A stretch of DNA of 64,000 bases from Anaerolineales bacterium (GCA_015075405.1 JABTUK010000003.1:186001-250000); one strand, 5' to 3'. Counted from the first letter of the stretch, positions 42,114 through 51,260 are shown. A program made the numbers and translations. Notes: generated by a model not told the origin, from the sequence alone.

Positions 42114-43367
42114 GTGAAGATCGTATTCATCGGCCCCTTTGGGCTGCAACCGAAGGGGACAATGAGTTCGCGGGCCTTACCCCTGGCTCAAGCCCTGGCT
42201 GTTCGGGGGCACTGCGTTACCCTGCTCATTCCACCCTGGGACGACCCGCAGCGGGCCGGGCAAAGCTGGGCAGAAGGCGGGGTGCAGGTGGTCAATGTAG
42301 CGCTGCCACCGCGCCTGCCGTTGCTCTTTCACATCTGGTTAACCCGCACCTTGGTGATACGGGCGCTGGCGCTCCAACCGGAAGTGGTTCACCTGTTCAA
42401 ACCCAAAGCTTACGCCGGTTTGACTCATTGGGGCTTGTGGGCACTGCGCCGCTGGCAAGGCGTCTCGCCCCGGCTGGTTGTGGATGCCGACGACTGGGAA
42501 CAAGCCTGGAATGAGGTTGCCCCTTATTCTGCCGCGCAAAAAAAGTTGTTTGCCTGGCAGGAAAGGTGGGGACTGCGCCAGGCCGATGCCGTCACCGTCG
42601 CCAGCCGCGCCCTCGAAGAACTGGTGACAGCCCAACGCGGAGGCGAAGCGGCGCGGGTCTTTTATCTACCCAATGGCTGCGACTCTAAAATGACCGCCGA
42701 CCCATTCGACAGGCTCAGGGCAGGCCGCCAACCGCCGACCGCCAGTCCTCTTTCCCCGTCTACCGTCTACCGTCTACCGTCTACCCGCGTCGTACGAGAA
42801 AAGTGGCAGCTCGGCAACGCTCCGACTATCCTGCTCTACTCCCGCTTTTGGGAATTTCGGTTGGAGCGGATTGTGGCGCTGGTGCGAGCGGTGGCAGCCC
42901 AATTGCCTCAAGCCCGCTGGTTGATGGTAGGGCAAGGTCTGGCTGGAGAGGACAAGACCCTGGCCGGCCGCCTGGCCGAGGCCGGATTGATGGAGTATGT
43001 TCGTTTTACCGGCTGGCTGCCGCTCGACGAAACCCCGGCTTATTTTGCAGCGGCGCACGTGGCCGTGTATCCTTATGATGACACGCTCATCAACCGGACA
43101 AAATGTTCGGTCAAGCTGATCGGTTTGCTGGAAGCCGGGCTGCCGGTGGTGGCCGATGCGGTCGGCCAGAATGTCGAATATATCCAAAATGGCGTATCGG
43201 GCCTTTTGACGCCTGCCGAAGATGACGAGGCGATGGCTGCGGCGGTGGTGACTTTGCTACAAAATCCTGAGCAGCAGCAGGTCTTGGGCCAGACTGCCCG
43301 GCGCTATCTGGCCGAGAAATTCGATTGGGCTTATCTTGCGCAAATTGCTGAAAGGGCGTATGGTTGA
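42114..43367 (+). CDS. Glycosyltransferase family 4 protein with in-frame repeat insertion
   Basis: A GT-B glycosyltransferase of 417 residues. The N-terminal domain has MKIVFIGPFGLQPKGTMSSR and VVDADDWEQAWNEVAPYS; the nucleotide-sugar site has EKWQLGNAPTILLYSRFWEF, MVGQGLAGEDKTL and KCSVKLIGLLEAGLPVVAD. About 30-35 residues between NGCD and VREKWQLG (MTADPFDRLRAGRQPPTASP...) are encoded by two different repeats and are unlike the family. Initiation is at a GTG with a weak ribosome-binding site. The gene overlaps vanZ by 4 nt. It probably acts on cell-surface polysaccharide or lipid. Confidence 0.9.
   Translation: MKIVFIGPFGLQPKGTMSSRALPLAQALAVRGHCVTLLIPPWDDPQRAGQSWAEGGVQVVNVALPPRLPLLFHIWLTRTLVIRALALQPEVVHLFKPKAYAGLTHWGLWALRRWQGVSPRLVVDADDWEQAWNEVAPYSAAQKKLFAWQERWGLRQADAVTVASRALEELVTAQRGGEAARVFYLPNGCDSKMTADPFDRLRAGRQPPTASPLSPSTVYRLPSTRVVREKWQLGNAPTILLYSRFWEFRLERIVALVRAVAAQLPQARWLMVGQGLAGEDKTLAGRLAEAGLMEYVRFTGWLPLDETPAYFAAAHVAVYPYDDTLINRTKCSVKLIGLLEAGLPVVADAVGQNVEYIQNGVSGLLTPAEDDEAMAAAVVTLLQNPEQQQVLGQTARRYLAEKFDWAYLAQIAERAYG
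42699..42787. repeat. Two repeats inserted in the glycosyltransferase gene
   Basis: A TTCGACAGGCTCAGGGCAGG element, whose translation PFDRLRAG is found in repeat-invaded proteins of many bacteria, is followed after 30 nt by a CCGTCTA array (about four units at period 7). Both keep the frame. Confidence 0.75.
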
Positions 43368-43807
43368 CCTTGTTACAACTTGAACTTTGGCCGCGCTGGC
43401 TGCGCGATTTTCTGCCGCTTGTCGTCTGGATGGCTGTTATTTTTTTGCTCTCGGCGCAGCCCGCCCTGATCAAGATCGAGGACGAAGCCGGCGAAAAGAT
43501 TGTTTACAAAACGGCGCACATGCTCGCTTATGCCGGGCTGGCCTGGTTGTGGTGGCGAGCACTTGCACCCCAACGGCAGGTAAGCTGGCGTGATTTATTG
43601 CTGGCCTTTGGCTTGGCAACGCTCTACGGCGTGACCGATGAAATTCACCAACGTTTTGTGCCAGGCCGGCATGGCCGCCTGGCTGATGTGTTTTTTGACG
43701 CAGCCGGAGCCTGGGCCATGATTCTGCTCATCCGGCAGGTCAAGTGGCTGCGCACCTGGCCCGACTCCCTGTTGGCCCGGTTCAGCACGGCTGAAGCGAA
43801 AAATTAA
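43364..43807 (+). CDS. VanZ-family membrane protein
   Basis: The 147-residue integral membrane protein has about four helices and the VanZ signature ATLYGVTDEIHQRFVPGRHG followed by RLADVFFDAAGA. It starts at a TTG overlapping the stop of the glycosyltransferase, so the two are translationally coupled. VanZ proteins are associated with envelope and glycopeptide phenotypes, but their activity is poorly defined. Confidence 0.88.
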   Translation: MTLLQLELWPRWLRDFLPLVVWMAVIFLLSAQPALIKIEDEAGEKIVYKTAHMLAYAGLAWLWWRALAPQRQVSWRDLLLAFGLATLYGVTDEIHQRFVPGRHGRLADVFFDAAGAWAMILLIRQVKWLRTWPDSLLARFSTAEAKN

Positions 43808-43848
43808 CCGGGCGATAGTCATAGGGTATCAGGCAACTTTTCTACAAA

Positions 43849-43872
43849 GTGTCTGACTACTGACTACTGATT
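43849..43872. repeat. Tandem heptamer array (TGACTAC), single arm
   Basis: TGACTAC, TGACTAC, TGATTAC occur in tandem between vanZ and the coiled-coil gene. Confidence 0.7.
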
Positions 43873-43908
43873 ACTTCATTACTATTTTGAAGGAGAGATG
43901 AACTTGCG

Positions 43909-44547
43909 ATGATACCGCTCACACCGGAGCAAAGGGATTACAAAGAAAGAACGCTCAACCAACTTATGGTTAACCTGCCCCTGCTTGAGGCCAAATTGGC
44001 GCGGGAAACTCAACGTCAGGTGGCGGTGACGCTGCACGAGCACCTTGAAGCGATTGAAGCCCACATCGTCAGGCTGCAACAAGAGCTGACCCACGAAGTT
44101 TTGCTGGAGCCGGTGGCCGACGACCTGTGCCGCCAGGCCGCCAGCGCCCTGACCAAGCAAAAGTTGTTTATGGCCAAACGCTACATTGCCAAGCTGGAAG
44201 CGATTGAGCCGTTTTACCCAGAGATAAGCCGGTTGAAACAAGAGGCTGAGACAGGCCAGGTGAGCCGCCGAACTCGCGCTTTGAGTCAAAGCGAGCCACT
44301 GCCAACCGCTGCTGCGGCCAATATCCCCCTGTTAACCGCCGGAGGCGCTCCCAGTCCAGCCGCACCGAACGGTCCGCGAGCTGCGCTACCGTCAGGAGGC
44401 AGGCTGCGTCAGAAAGAGGCTACCGGCTGGCGGCAGTATTTTCAGTTTCATATCGTTGCTAGTTGTTTGGTGATTATGCTGTTGGCCTGCGTGATGGCCG
44501 GCGTAGGCGGGATGAATGTGCTGCGCTGGCTGATTGAAGGATCGTGA
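43909..44547 (+). CDS. Coiled-coil protein with C-terminal membrane anchor, unknown
   Basis: I do not recognise this family. The 212-residue product begins with a long amphipathic helical region (MIPLTPEQRDYKERTLNQLM ... HLEAIEAHIVRLQQELTH), followed by AKRYIAKLEAIEPFYPEI, a Pro/Ala-rich linker, and one C-terminal transmembrane helix (IVASCLVIMLLACVMAGVGG). Topology suggests a tail-anchored protein with a cytoplasmic coiled coil. The AGGAG is 13 nt from the ATG. A GAGGCGA repeat begins at the stop codon. Confidence 0.75.
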   Translation: MIPLTPEQRDYKERTLNQLMVNLPLLEAKLARETQRQVAVTLHEHLEAIEAHIVRLQQELTHEVLLEPVADDLCRQAASALTKQKLFMAKRYIAKLEAIEPFYPEISRLKQEAETGQVSRRTRALSQSEPLPTAAAANIPLLTAGGAPSPAAPNGPRAALPSGGRLRQKEATGWRQYFQFHIVASCLVIMLLACVMAGVGGMNVLRWLIEGS

Positions 44548-44615
44548 GGCGAAGAGGCGAGGACGCGAGAAGAGTTTCCTCCCCTCGCGTCCTCGCCTCA
44601 CTTTTCCTCGCGTCA
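44544..44615. repeat. GAGGCGA-family inverted repeat
   Basis: GTGAGGCGAAGAGGCGAGGACGCGAG is followed by CTCGCGTCCTCGCCTCACTT. It separates the coiled-coil gene from convergent scpA. Confidence 0.85.
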
Positions 44616-44619
44616 CTCC

Positions 44620-45426
44620 TCAGGAAACCTCGGTTAACCCGGTCAACTCCGCCCACTCCGCCTCGCTCAGTTCGGGCATGCGCTCATTGGGGTGGATGAG
44701 CAAATCGCCAAAGATTTCAGGTTGTTCCACTCGAATAACACGCCGTTTGATCAGTTCCAGCACCGCCAGGAGGGTCACAATCACCTCGATCCGGCTGCGG
44801 CTGCGAGCCAGTAGCTCCTGAAAGCTGACGGTCCGGTTGGCCCTTAACTCTTGCCGGATGTGGACCATCTGTTGACCGATGGTCACAATTTGCGGCGAAA
44901 TAACCTCGTCCACCACCGGATCGGGTGGTTTGATCGCCAGGGCGGCGCGGGCGGCTTGCAGCAGGTCTGCCAGGCTGATTTCACCGGGGATGAGCTTTGG
45001 CTCGATTTTGAGGGGCGGAGCGACGCGCACAAAATTGCGCTGGCCGGCCGCCTCAACCTCCTGGAGATGAGCCGCAATTTGTTTATATTGCTTGTAGGCC
45101 AATAATTGGCGGGTCAATTCGTCGCCCACATCCTCTTCCGCCTCGTCGAGCATGCTGGCCGGGGGCCGCGGTAGCAGCGCTTCGGATTTGATCAAAATCA
45201 ACTTGGCCGCGACTACCAAAAAATCGGTCAGCTCGTCCGGGTCAACCTCTCGTAAAATATCCAGATAGGCCAAATATTGATCGGTGACATACGCCAGCGA
45301 AATCTTGGTAATGTCCAGTTCTTCCTGCTCGATCAGGTTGAGCAGCAAATCGAGCGGCCCTTGAAAATCGGGCAGGTCTACATTATAGGGGGTGGGGGTT
45401 TCTTGGGTAAATTTATTGGTATCCAT
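44620..45426 (-). CDS. scpA: Segregation and condensation protein A
   Basis: The 268-residue kleisin ScpA bridges SMC heads in chromosome condensation. The N terminus YNVDLPDFQGPLDLLLNLIE and ITKISLAYVTDQYLAYLD are diagnostic; TDFLVVAAKLILIKSEALLP follows, and the C-terminal winged helix has VSFQELLARSRSRIEVIVTL and LELIKRRVIRVEQ. The partner scpB is not in the window. The gene is preceded by the beta-propeller gene in the same direction. Confidence 0.95.
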   Translation of the reverse strand: MDTNKFTQETPTPYNVDLPDFQGPLDLLLNLIEQEELDITKISLAYVTDQYLAYLDILREVDPDELTDFLVVAAKLILIKSEALLPRPPASMLDEAEEDVGDELTRQLLAYKQYKQIAAHLQEVEAAGQRNFVRVAPPLKIEPKLIPGEISLADLLQAARAALAIKPPDPVVDEVISPQIVTIGQQMVHIRQELRANRTVSFQELLARSRSRIEVIVTLLAVLELIKRRVIRVEQPEIFGDLLIHPNERMPELSEAEWAELTGLTEVS

Positions 45427-45460
45427 CTTTTATCGTCATCGAAATAATATTTTAGAGTGG

Positions 45461-46813
45461 TCACTTCCACGACCACACTGCCAGTGTGCCTTCGCCTACT
45501 TGCAGCGGCTCCGCTTCGCCGGCAGTATCCAGCACCCAGATGGTATTTTTGCCCTCTGCCTCTTTCGCCACCACAAAGTAACGGCTGTCGGGCGACCAGA
45601 AAGTGAGCGACAAGTGATACTGGTCGAAAAAAGGGACGGTTTGCAAAAAGTCTTCCGTTGGGGTGAAGGAGATGAGGGTTTCAAAATTGTCGGTGGCAAC
45701 TTCATAGATTAACCAGCGAAAAACAATTTCCTGGGACAAGGGCGCGGCCAGTCCCCCAGCTTTGGCCGTCGAACTGTCGTCACGCCGGGCCAGGGTCAGC
45801 AGGGCCAGTTTGCGGCCATCCGGCGACCAGTACAGCGACCCGACCGGGTTGTCCAGCAGTTGGTGTTGGCCGCTTCCGTCAGTCCCCACCAGGTAAGCCA
45901 CGCCAAAAGGAGGCTGGCTGTTGCGTTCGATCTGAATATAGGCAATACGCTGGTTATCGGGCGAAACAGCCATGTAGGCAAAACTTTGCAGTTGGGCCAC
46001 CCGAACCTGTTCCAACGTCTCGGCATTGGTTTTGTAAATTGCTTCCTGGCCCTGTTCATCGGCGGCAATATAATAGAAATATTGCCCATCCGCCGACCAG
46101 AATGGGGCTTGGAAGCGGCCCGGGGCCAGGTCCAGTTCGACCCGTTCGGCTCCGGCGCGGTTGTCGAGCAGGGAGAGATGAGCTTCGTCAGACACGGCCC
46201 GCGAGCCGCCGACGTGCATCAGCAGCTTGTCACCACGGGGGGACCAGACCCAATAAAATGGCGCGCCTTTCTCCAAAATGCGACCCGATCCGGGCGCGTC
46301 GGCGGCCACCTGGCGCATGGACATGTTAGCCGGCTCCTGGGTTAAAAAGGTAATGGCCTGGCTGTCGGGCGACCAGTAGAGATAAAAGGGGGCTGCTTCC
46401 GGCTGATCGAACAGGATAGTTGGCATGGCGGTGGCAGAAGGAGTCACAAACAGCACGGCTTCGTCGTTTTCATTGGGGCCGATAAAAGCCAGGTGGCGGC
46501 CATCGGGGGCCCAGGTGGGAAAACGATACCCTTTGCCATCGCCGGTGACGCTGCGCAGATTTTGCCCGTCCGGCGCGACCAGCCAGATGTTGCCGTCGCT
46601 GCCCACAAAGGCAATCTGATTCAATGCGGGCGGGTCGGTCAGTGTGGTGACAGCTTCGGTCACGGCGGCGACATTGACCTCACCCCGGCTGAAGGTAAAG
46701 AACAAAAGTCCTGCCGCCCCGCAAACCACCGCCACCGCACTCAGCCCGGCAACGGCCAAAATAATAACAATCATCCATCCCGTTTTTTTGACCCGCCCGT
46801 TTGAACCGTCCAT
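45461..46813 (-). CDS. Membrane-anchored TolB/WD40-like beta-propeller protein
   Basis: The 450-residue protein has an N-terminal transmembrane anchor (WMIVIILAVAGLSAVAVVCG) and a propeller made of repeated blades, each with a W(S/A)PDG or W(S)PDS turn: FPTWAPDGRHLAFIG, LYWSPDSQAITFL, WVWSPRGDKLLMH, PFWSADGQYFYYI, LYWSPDGRKLALL, TFWSPDSRYFVVA. Such proteins act as extracytoplasmic scaffolds or in binding; no catalytic motif is visible. It lies immediately upstream of scpA without an evident functional tie. Confidence 0.85.
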   Translation of the reverse strand: MDGSNGRVKKTGWMIVIILAVAGLSAVAVVCGAAGLLFFTFSRGEVNVAAVTEAVTTLTDPPALNQIAFVGSDGNIWLVAPDGQNLRSVTGDGKGYRFPTWAPDGRHLAFIGPNENDEAVLFVTPSATAMPTILFDQPEAAPFYLYWSPDSQAITFLTQEPANMSMRQVAADAPGSGRILEKGAPFYWVWSPRGDKLLMHVGGSRAVSDEAHLSLLDNRAGAERVELDLAPGRFQAPFWSADGQYFYYIAADEQGQEAIYKTNAETLEQVRVAQLQSFAYMAVSPDNQRIAYIQIERNSQPPFGVAYLVGTDGSGQHQLLDNPVGSLYWSPDGRKLALLTLARRDDSSTAKAGGLAAPLSQEIVFRWLIYEVATDNFETLISFTPTEDFLQTVPFFDQYHLSLTFWSPDSRYFVVAKEAEGKNTIWVLDTAGEAEPLQVGEGTLAVWSWK

Positions 46814-46856
46814 GCTGTCCCCCTTGTTAACGTGTTCAACAATTAACCTTCAACTT

Positions 46857-47414
46857 CTAACGCTCAGCCCGCTCATAAAAACAGAGCAAGGTGCTGCCGT
46901 ATTTGCGCTCATCGTAGAGAACCAGGTTTTGCAGAGCGACCGCTTCATATTCGACGGGGTGAATCTGGACGACTACTGCGCCATCGGGCAGCAGCCACCG
47001 CTCAAGCTGGCAGTCAAGGGTTTGCAGCGTTTTGAGCCAGAGCTGCTGGTACTGCGGTGGGGCAATGTAGATCAGGTCGTAGGGCTGAGCCGGGGGCTGC
47101 GCCAGAAAAGTGAAAACATCGGCCCGCTTGACCAGCGCCCGCTCGGCCAGACCGGTGGTGCGTAAATTTTCGCCAATGATGCGGGTTGCAGCTTGGTTCT
47201 TTTCGATAAAGGTGACGTGGGCCGCGCCCCGGCTCAAGGCTTCGATACCGACCGCGCCGGTGCCGCTGAACAGGTCCAGCACCCGCGCCTCGATAATCCA
47301 ACTGCCCAAAATGCTGAACAACGCTTCTTTGGTCCGGTCGGTGATGGGGCGAGTGGCCTCACTGGGCACAGCTTTGAGCTTTCTACCTTTGGCAGTACCG
47401 GCAATAACTCGCAT
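46857..47414 (-). CDS. rsmD: 16S rRNA (guanine(966)-N(2))-methyltransferase
   Basis: The 185-residue RsmD has MRVIAGTAKGRKLKAVPS, ITDRTKEALFSIL, VLDLFSGTGAVGIEALSRGA and a catalytic loop reading IAPPQY where most members have DPPY. The APPQY form keeps the two prolines and may be a lineage variant. It methylates G966 of 16S rRNA during 30S assembly. It precedes no obvious partner (coaD is common elsewhere). Confidence 0.92.
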   Translation of the reverse strand: MRVIAGTAKGRKLKAVPSEATRPITDRTKEALFSILGSWIIEARVLDLFSGTGAVGIEALSRGAAHVTFIEKNQAATRIIGENLRTTGLAERALVKRADVFTFLAQPPAQPYDLIYIAPPQYQQLWLKTLQTLDCQLERWLLPDGAVVVQIHPVEYEAVALQNLVLYDERKYGSTLLCFYERAER

Positions 47415-47520
47415 GGCGATTTTGGATAAGAAGAAAGGCTAAATGAGGGAGCGGACGAAGCGGCTCGTCCCCAAAAACTTGAGGAAAGTATACCACGATT
47501 TGGAGAGGTGTGATAATCAC

Positions 47521-47580
47521 TGGTGCGTGGTGCGTAGTGCGTGGTTTGTTAACTTACGCCCCACGCACTACGCACTACGT
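47521..47580. repeat. Tandem-heptamer inverted repeat (GTGCGTR)
   Basis: GTGCGTG, GTGCGTA, GTGCGTG are followed by CCACGCACTACGCACTACG. It abuts the stop codon of fhs. Confidence 0.85.
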
Positions 47581-49323
47581 TTAAAACAGGCCCACCACGC
47601 GGCCCGTTTCAAAATCAATGTCCACCTTCATAAAGGCCGGGACAGAGTTCAAGCCGGGCATCGTGCGCATCGTGCCGACCAGGGGATAAATAAAGCCGGC
47701 TCCGGCGCTGGCCCGCACCTCGCGGATGGGTAGGGTAAAGCCGGTGGGCCGGCCTTTCCAGCCAGCTTCGTGCGAAATGCTCAGATGGGTTTTAGCCATA
47801 CAGATGGGGAGTTGGCCCAACCCGGCATTCTCAAAGTTTTTGATTTGCTGGTTGGCTGCCGCATCATAGCTGACCCCGTCAGCCCCATAAATGTCTTTGG
47901 CAATCTTTTCGATTTTCTGTTTGATACTCCACTCCAGTGGATAGAGGAACTGGAAGTTGCTGGGCTTTTCGCAGGCGGCGACCACCGCTTCGGCCAGTTC
48001 GGCCGCGCCGGCCCCGCCTTTGGCCCAGTGCTCGGCCAGGATAGCTTGTTCGGCTCCCGCCTGAGTCGCCAGCTTCTTGAGCAGGGCTACCTCGGTGTCG
48101 GTGTCGGTGGGGAAGCGGTTGATGGCGACCACCGCCGGAATGCCGAATTTTTGCACGTTTTCGACGTGGGCGGCCAGATTTTCGATGCCTTTTTCCAGCA
48201 GTTCCAGATTTTCTTCGGTGTAAGCTTTATCCAGGGCGCGGCCGGCAACCACTGCCGGACCGCCGCCGTGCATCTTCAAGGCCCGCACGGTAGTGACCAG
48301 CACCACCGCATTGGGGATTAGCCCGGAGTAGCGGCACTTGATGTTGAAGAATTTCTCCATGCCGATGTCGGCCCCAAAGCCAGACTCGGTTACAACGTAA
48401 TCGGCCAATTTCAGGGCAATTTGGTCGGCGATGATGGAGCTGTTGCCATGAGCGATGTTGGCAAACGGCCCGGCGTGAACAAAGGCCGGCTGGCCTTCGA
48501 GGGTTTGCATCAGGTTGGGCATGATGGCGTCTTTCATCAGCACCGTCACCGCCCCGGCCACGCCCAAATCCTCGGCGGTGACCGGCTTGCCGCTGCGGTC
48601 GAGAGCCACGATCATCCGCCCAAAGCGGTCACGCATATCCCTGAGGCTGGTGGTCAGGGCCAAAATGGCCATAATCTCCGAGGCGACGGTAATATCAAAA
48701 CCGCTCTGGCGAGGGATACCGTCCAGGCTGCCGCCCAACCCAATGACCACATTGCGCAGCGCCCGGTCGTTGACATCCAGCACCCGGTTCCACTGGATGT
48801 TGTAGGGATCAATGTTGAGCCGTTTCAGCCCCAGCTTGGCTAATTCTTCATCGCTCTGGCGGCTCTCGTGGTACATGCGGGCGTCGAGCGCGGCGGCGAC
48901 CAGGTTATGAGCAGCGGTGATAGCGTGCAGGTCGCCGGTCAGGTGGAGGTTGAACTCCTCCATGGGGATGATTTGGCTGTAGCCGCCGCCGGCTGCGCCA
49001 CCTTTGATGCCAAAGGTCGGTCCCTGGCTGGGCTGGCGGATACAGGTCATCGCCCGTTTGCCGATGTAACCCAGGCCCTGGGTCAGGCCGACGGTGGTGG
49101 TGCTTTTACCTTCGCCCAGCGGGGTGGGGGTAATGGCGGTCACATCCACATATTTGCCCTGGGGCCGGTCTTTGAACTTTTCCAGGACATCGAGGTGGAC
49201 TTTGGCCTTGTATTTGCCGTATAAATCCAGATCATCCTCGCTCAGGCCGAGGCTGGCGGCAATTTCTAAAATCGGTTTTACCGTTGCTGCTTGGGCGATT
49301 TCCAGATCGCTGGGAATGGACAT
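47581..49323 (-). CDS. fhs: Formate--tetrahydrofolate ligase
   Basis: The 580-residue Fhs activates formate to 10-formyl-tetrahydrofolate with ATP. Motifs include TAITPTPLGEGKSTTTVGL, MTCIRQPSQGPTFGIKGGAA, HLTGDLHAITAAHNL and VVATVRALKMHGG-like (VVLVTTVRALKMHGGG). I chose the ATG at 49323, with AAAGGAGA about 9 nt upstream; a longer frame includes repeat-encoded residues. With the downstream-coded FchA (upstream on this strand) it links formate to methylene-tetrahydrofolate. Confidence 0.97.
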   Translation of the reverse strand: MSIPSDLEIAQAATVKPILEIAASLGLSEDDLDLYGKYKAKVHLDVLEKFKDRPQGKYVDVTAITPTPLGEGKSTTTVGLTQGLGYIGKRAMTCIRQPSQGPTFGIKGGAAGGGYSQIIPMEEFNLHLTGDLHAITAAHNLVAAALDARMYHESRQSDEELAKLGLKRLNIDPYNIQWNRVLDVNDRALRNVVIGLGGSLDGIPRQSGFDITVASEIMAILALTTSLRDMRDRFGRMIVALDRSGKPVTAEDLGVAGAVTVLMKDAIMPNLMQTLEGQPAFVHAGPFANIAHGNSSIIADQIALKLADYVVTESGFGADIGMEKFFNIKCRYSGLIPNAVVLVTTVRALKMHGGGPAVVAGRALDKAYTEENLELLEKGIENLAAHVENVQKFGIPAVVAINRFPTDTDTEVALLKKLATQAGAEQAILAEHWAKGGAGAAELAEAVVAACEKPSNFQFLYPLEWSIKQKIEKIAKDIYGADGVSYDAAANQQIKNFENAGLGQLPICMAKTHLSISHEAGWKGRPTGFTLPIREVRASAGAGFIYPLVGTMRTMPGLNSVPAFMKVDIDFETGRVVGLF

Positions 49324-49350
49324 AGAGAGGTTCTCCTTTGAAAAAATGTA

Positions 49351-49413
49351 AGCGTGATACGTGATACGTGATGCGTGACTCTTATTCTTCACGCATTAGG
49401 CATCACGCATCAC
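49351..49413. repeat. Tandem-heptamer inverted repeat (GCGTGAT)
   Basis: GCGTGAT, ACGTGAT, ACGTGAT, GCGTGAC are followed by CACGCATTAGGCATCACGCATCAC, between fchA and fhs. Confidence 0.85.
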
Positions 49414-49421
49414 TATTCAGC

Positions 49422-50045
49422 CTATAATTTACCTTTAACCAACTCATACACTTCATTCGCCAGCACCTCGTGCCCGGCCAGAAGTTGGTCCAGCTCGGCC
49501 CGGTGTTGGGCCACAAAAGCTTCGTCTTTGATCGCGCCCAGGTTGATGAGCACGTTAAGGGCGGCAGCTTTGAGGCCCGCTTGGGCGCACAGCACGGCTA
49601 CTCCGGCATCGCTGACTACATTGGGGTTGCCCATTTCGGCGGTGGGGCGACACAGGTCAATCACTTCGGCGCAGGCGTGAGCCGCCGCCAGGGGCACGAG
49701 GGTGGCATTTTTCGATGCTTCTTGAATAGCGGTAGTGCGGGCAGCTTTTTCTTCGTCGCTGGCTTTGGGCAGGCGATAGGCGGCCATGACCGTATCAAAG
49801 GCGACTACGTCGTCTTCGATCATTTGGGTCAACCGCGCCCGCAGCAGCTCCGCCTGGCGCAGAATTTCCTGCATGCGGCCTTCGACTGCGGCAAATTTCT
49901 CCTTGCCGATGGTCAGATTGCAGACCATACTGACCAGCGCCGCGCCCATCGCCCCGGACAGGGCCGCCGCGCCCCCGCCGCCGGGGGTCGGCGCGGCGCT
50001 GGCGAGTTCATCGAGAAAGGTGTGAAGGGTTGGGTCATTCGACAT
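49422..50045 (-). CDS. fchA: Methenyltetrahydrofolate cyclohydrolase (FchA/FTCD-C family)
   Basis: The 207-residue all-helical protein matches the cyclodeaminase/cyclohydrolase family: TFLDELASAAPTPGGGGAAA, LSGAMGAALVSMVCNLTIG and AGLKAAALNVLINLG. Stand-alone members interconvert 10-formyl- and 5,10-methenyl-tetrahydrofolate. Location directly upstream of fhs supports that role rather than histidine degradation, since no hut genes are present. Confidence 0.92.
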   Translation of the reverse strand: MSNDPTLHTFLDELASAAPTPGGGGAAALSGAMGAALVSMVCNLTIGKEKFAAVEGRMQEILRQAELLRARLTQMIEDDVVAFDTVMAAYRLPKASDEEKAARTTAIQEASKNATLVPLAAAHACAEVIDLCRPTAEMGNPNVVSDAGVAVLCAQAGLKAAALNVLINLGAIKDEAFVAQHRAELDQLLAGHEVLANEVYELVKGKL

Positions 50046-50246
50046 TGAATCAAAAACCTCCGTTTATCATAAAAAAACCCGCATCCCAGGTTTGAGAGCG
50101 AGCTTTATCATTGAAAAAATGATGCCAGGTGACTCATAAGCTGCGCTGCTATTATAAGCCACATCATACCCCAATCGTGAGGCGTAAGCAATTATTTTGA
50201 TGGATAAAACGCCGGTAATGGTAGACGGATTACTCCATCAAAAACT

Positions 50247-51260
50247 TCAAGGCAGCGTCTCAATTGCGTCTACATCGTTGATGGATAATCCCCACAGCGC
50301 CCCATCGAAAGAAAGCGCCGATGAAAACGTGCAAGCCGTATCATTACCTAAATTCGCAGGGATGCAGACGAACACGCCTTCATCTTCACCGGAAATACCC
50401 GTTACGGCAAAGCTACCGAGTGTGGTTAGATAAATTGATCCGCTAGTGCTGACGCCTAATCCATCCACATCCTCGTCGGCGGTATCTGCTAACCCTACAT
50501 CAGAGCCATCAAAGTAGATAGCCCAACTGCCGCTGGTATTCTCTCCGTAAGCAGTGGGCGTGAAGATAAGCGCATCTTCATCCTCAGCCGAGAGGCCGGA
50601 TACCGAGACGCCCCCGGTTGTGGAAAGCAGCAATTGACCATCGGGTAAGAGGTCTATCCCATCCACGTCTTCGCCGTCCAGGGTTAAGTCAACATCAGAA
50701 CCGTCAAAGAACCAACTGAAGCTGCCCGTGGTGGTCTCGCCCAGTGAAGTGGCGTCGAATTGGAGAATGTCCGAATCATCTACGACCCCCAGGCTCAGGG
50801 TGATCGGATCGTTGAAGGACATCAGGATCGTATCGGCGTCAACCAGGGTCAGGGCATCAAGATCTGTGCTGCTTAAGCCCACATCCGAGCCATCAAAAAC
50901 CATGACAAAATCGGTTCCCTCGAAGCGCAAAATATCTTCATTGCTGACATTGGCTACTGTACCAACGGTATACGCGCCGCCATTGCTCAACGAAAGATAG
51001 ATGGGTTCGTGGGTAAAGGTCAGATTAAGCACCGGGTCGGGGCCAGGTGTGGGTGTTTCCTTGACCAGCACGATACCGGGCGTGGGCGAGGGCAGGGGTG
51101 AGTCAAAGGTGGGTTTGCCGGTCGCCGGTTCTGTCTCCCCCCCTTTCACGATAATCAGGCCGAAAATCAAGAGCGCAGCCACTAAAAGCAACTCCAGCCC
51201 GCCAAAAAGGGATGATAACAAGCTGTTAATTTGAGAGAATTGAGTGTTGTTTGGTTTCAT
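50247..51260 (-). CDS. Membrane-anchored protein with four ~65-residue repeats, unknown
   Basis: The 337-residue protein has one N-terminal membrane helix (LELLLVAALLIFGLIIVKGG), a short Pro/Thr linker and about four repeats of 60-65 residues. Each holds an aspartate-rich core such as FDGSDVGLSSTDLDAL, FDGSDVDLTLDGEDVDGI and FDGSDVGLADTADEDVDGLG, a short strand (ILMSF / LLLST / IYLTT) and a S.ED(D/E) segment. The last repeat has lost the GSDV core. The fold is likely beta-rich and calcium-binding is possible from the acidic loops. Function is unknown. It is the last gene of the cluster 50247-56185. Confidence 0.8.
   Translation of the reverse strand: MKPNNTQFSQINSLLSSLFGGLELLLVAALLIFGLIIVKGGETEPATGKPTFDSPLPSPTPGIVLVKETPTPGPDPVLNLTFTHEPIYLSLSNGGAYTVGTVANVSNEDILRFEGTDFVMVFDGSDVGLSSTDLDALTLVDADTILMSFNDPITLSLGVVDDSDILQFDATSLGETTTGSFSWFFDGSDVDLTLDGEDVDGIDLLPDGQLLLSTTGGVSVSGLSAEDEDALIFTPTAYGENTSGSWAIYFDGSDVGLADTADEDVDGLGVSTSGSIYLTTLGSFAVTGISGEDEGVFVCIPANLGNDTACTFSSALSFDGALWGLSINDVDAIETLP

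Noticed and set aside
43898..43912. Four-codon ORF MNLR overlapping the start of the coiled-coil gene
   Set aside because: The Shine-Dalgarno is only 2 nt from its ATG and such a short frame is expected by chance.
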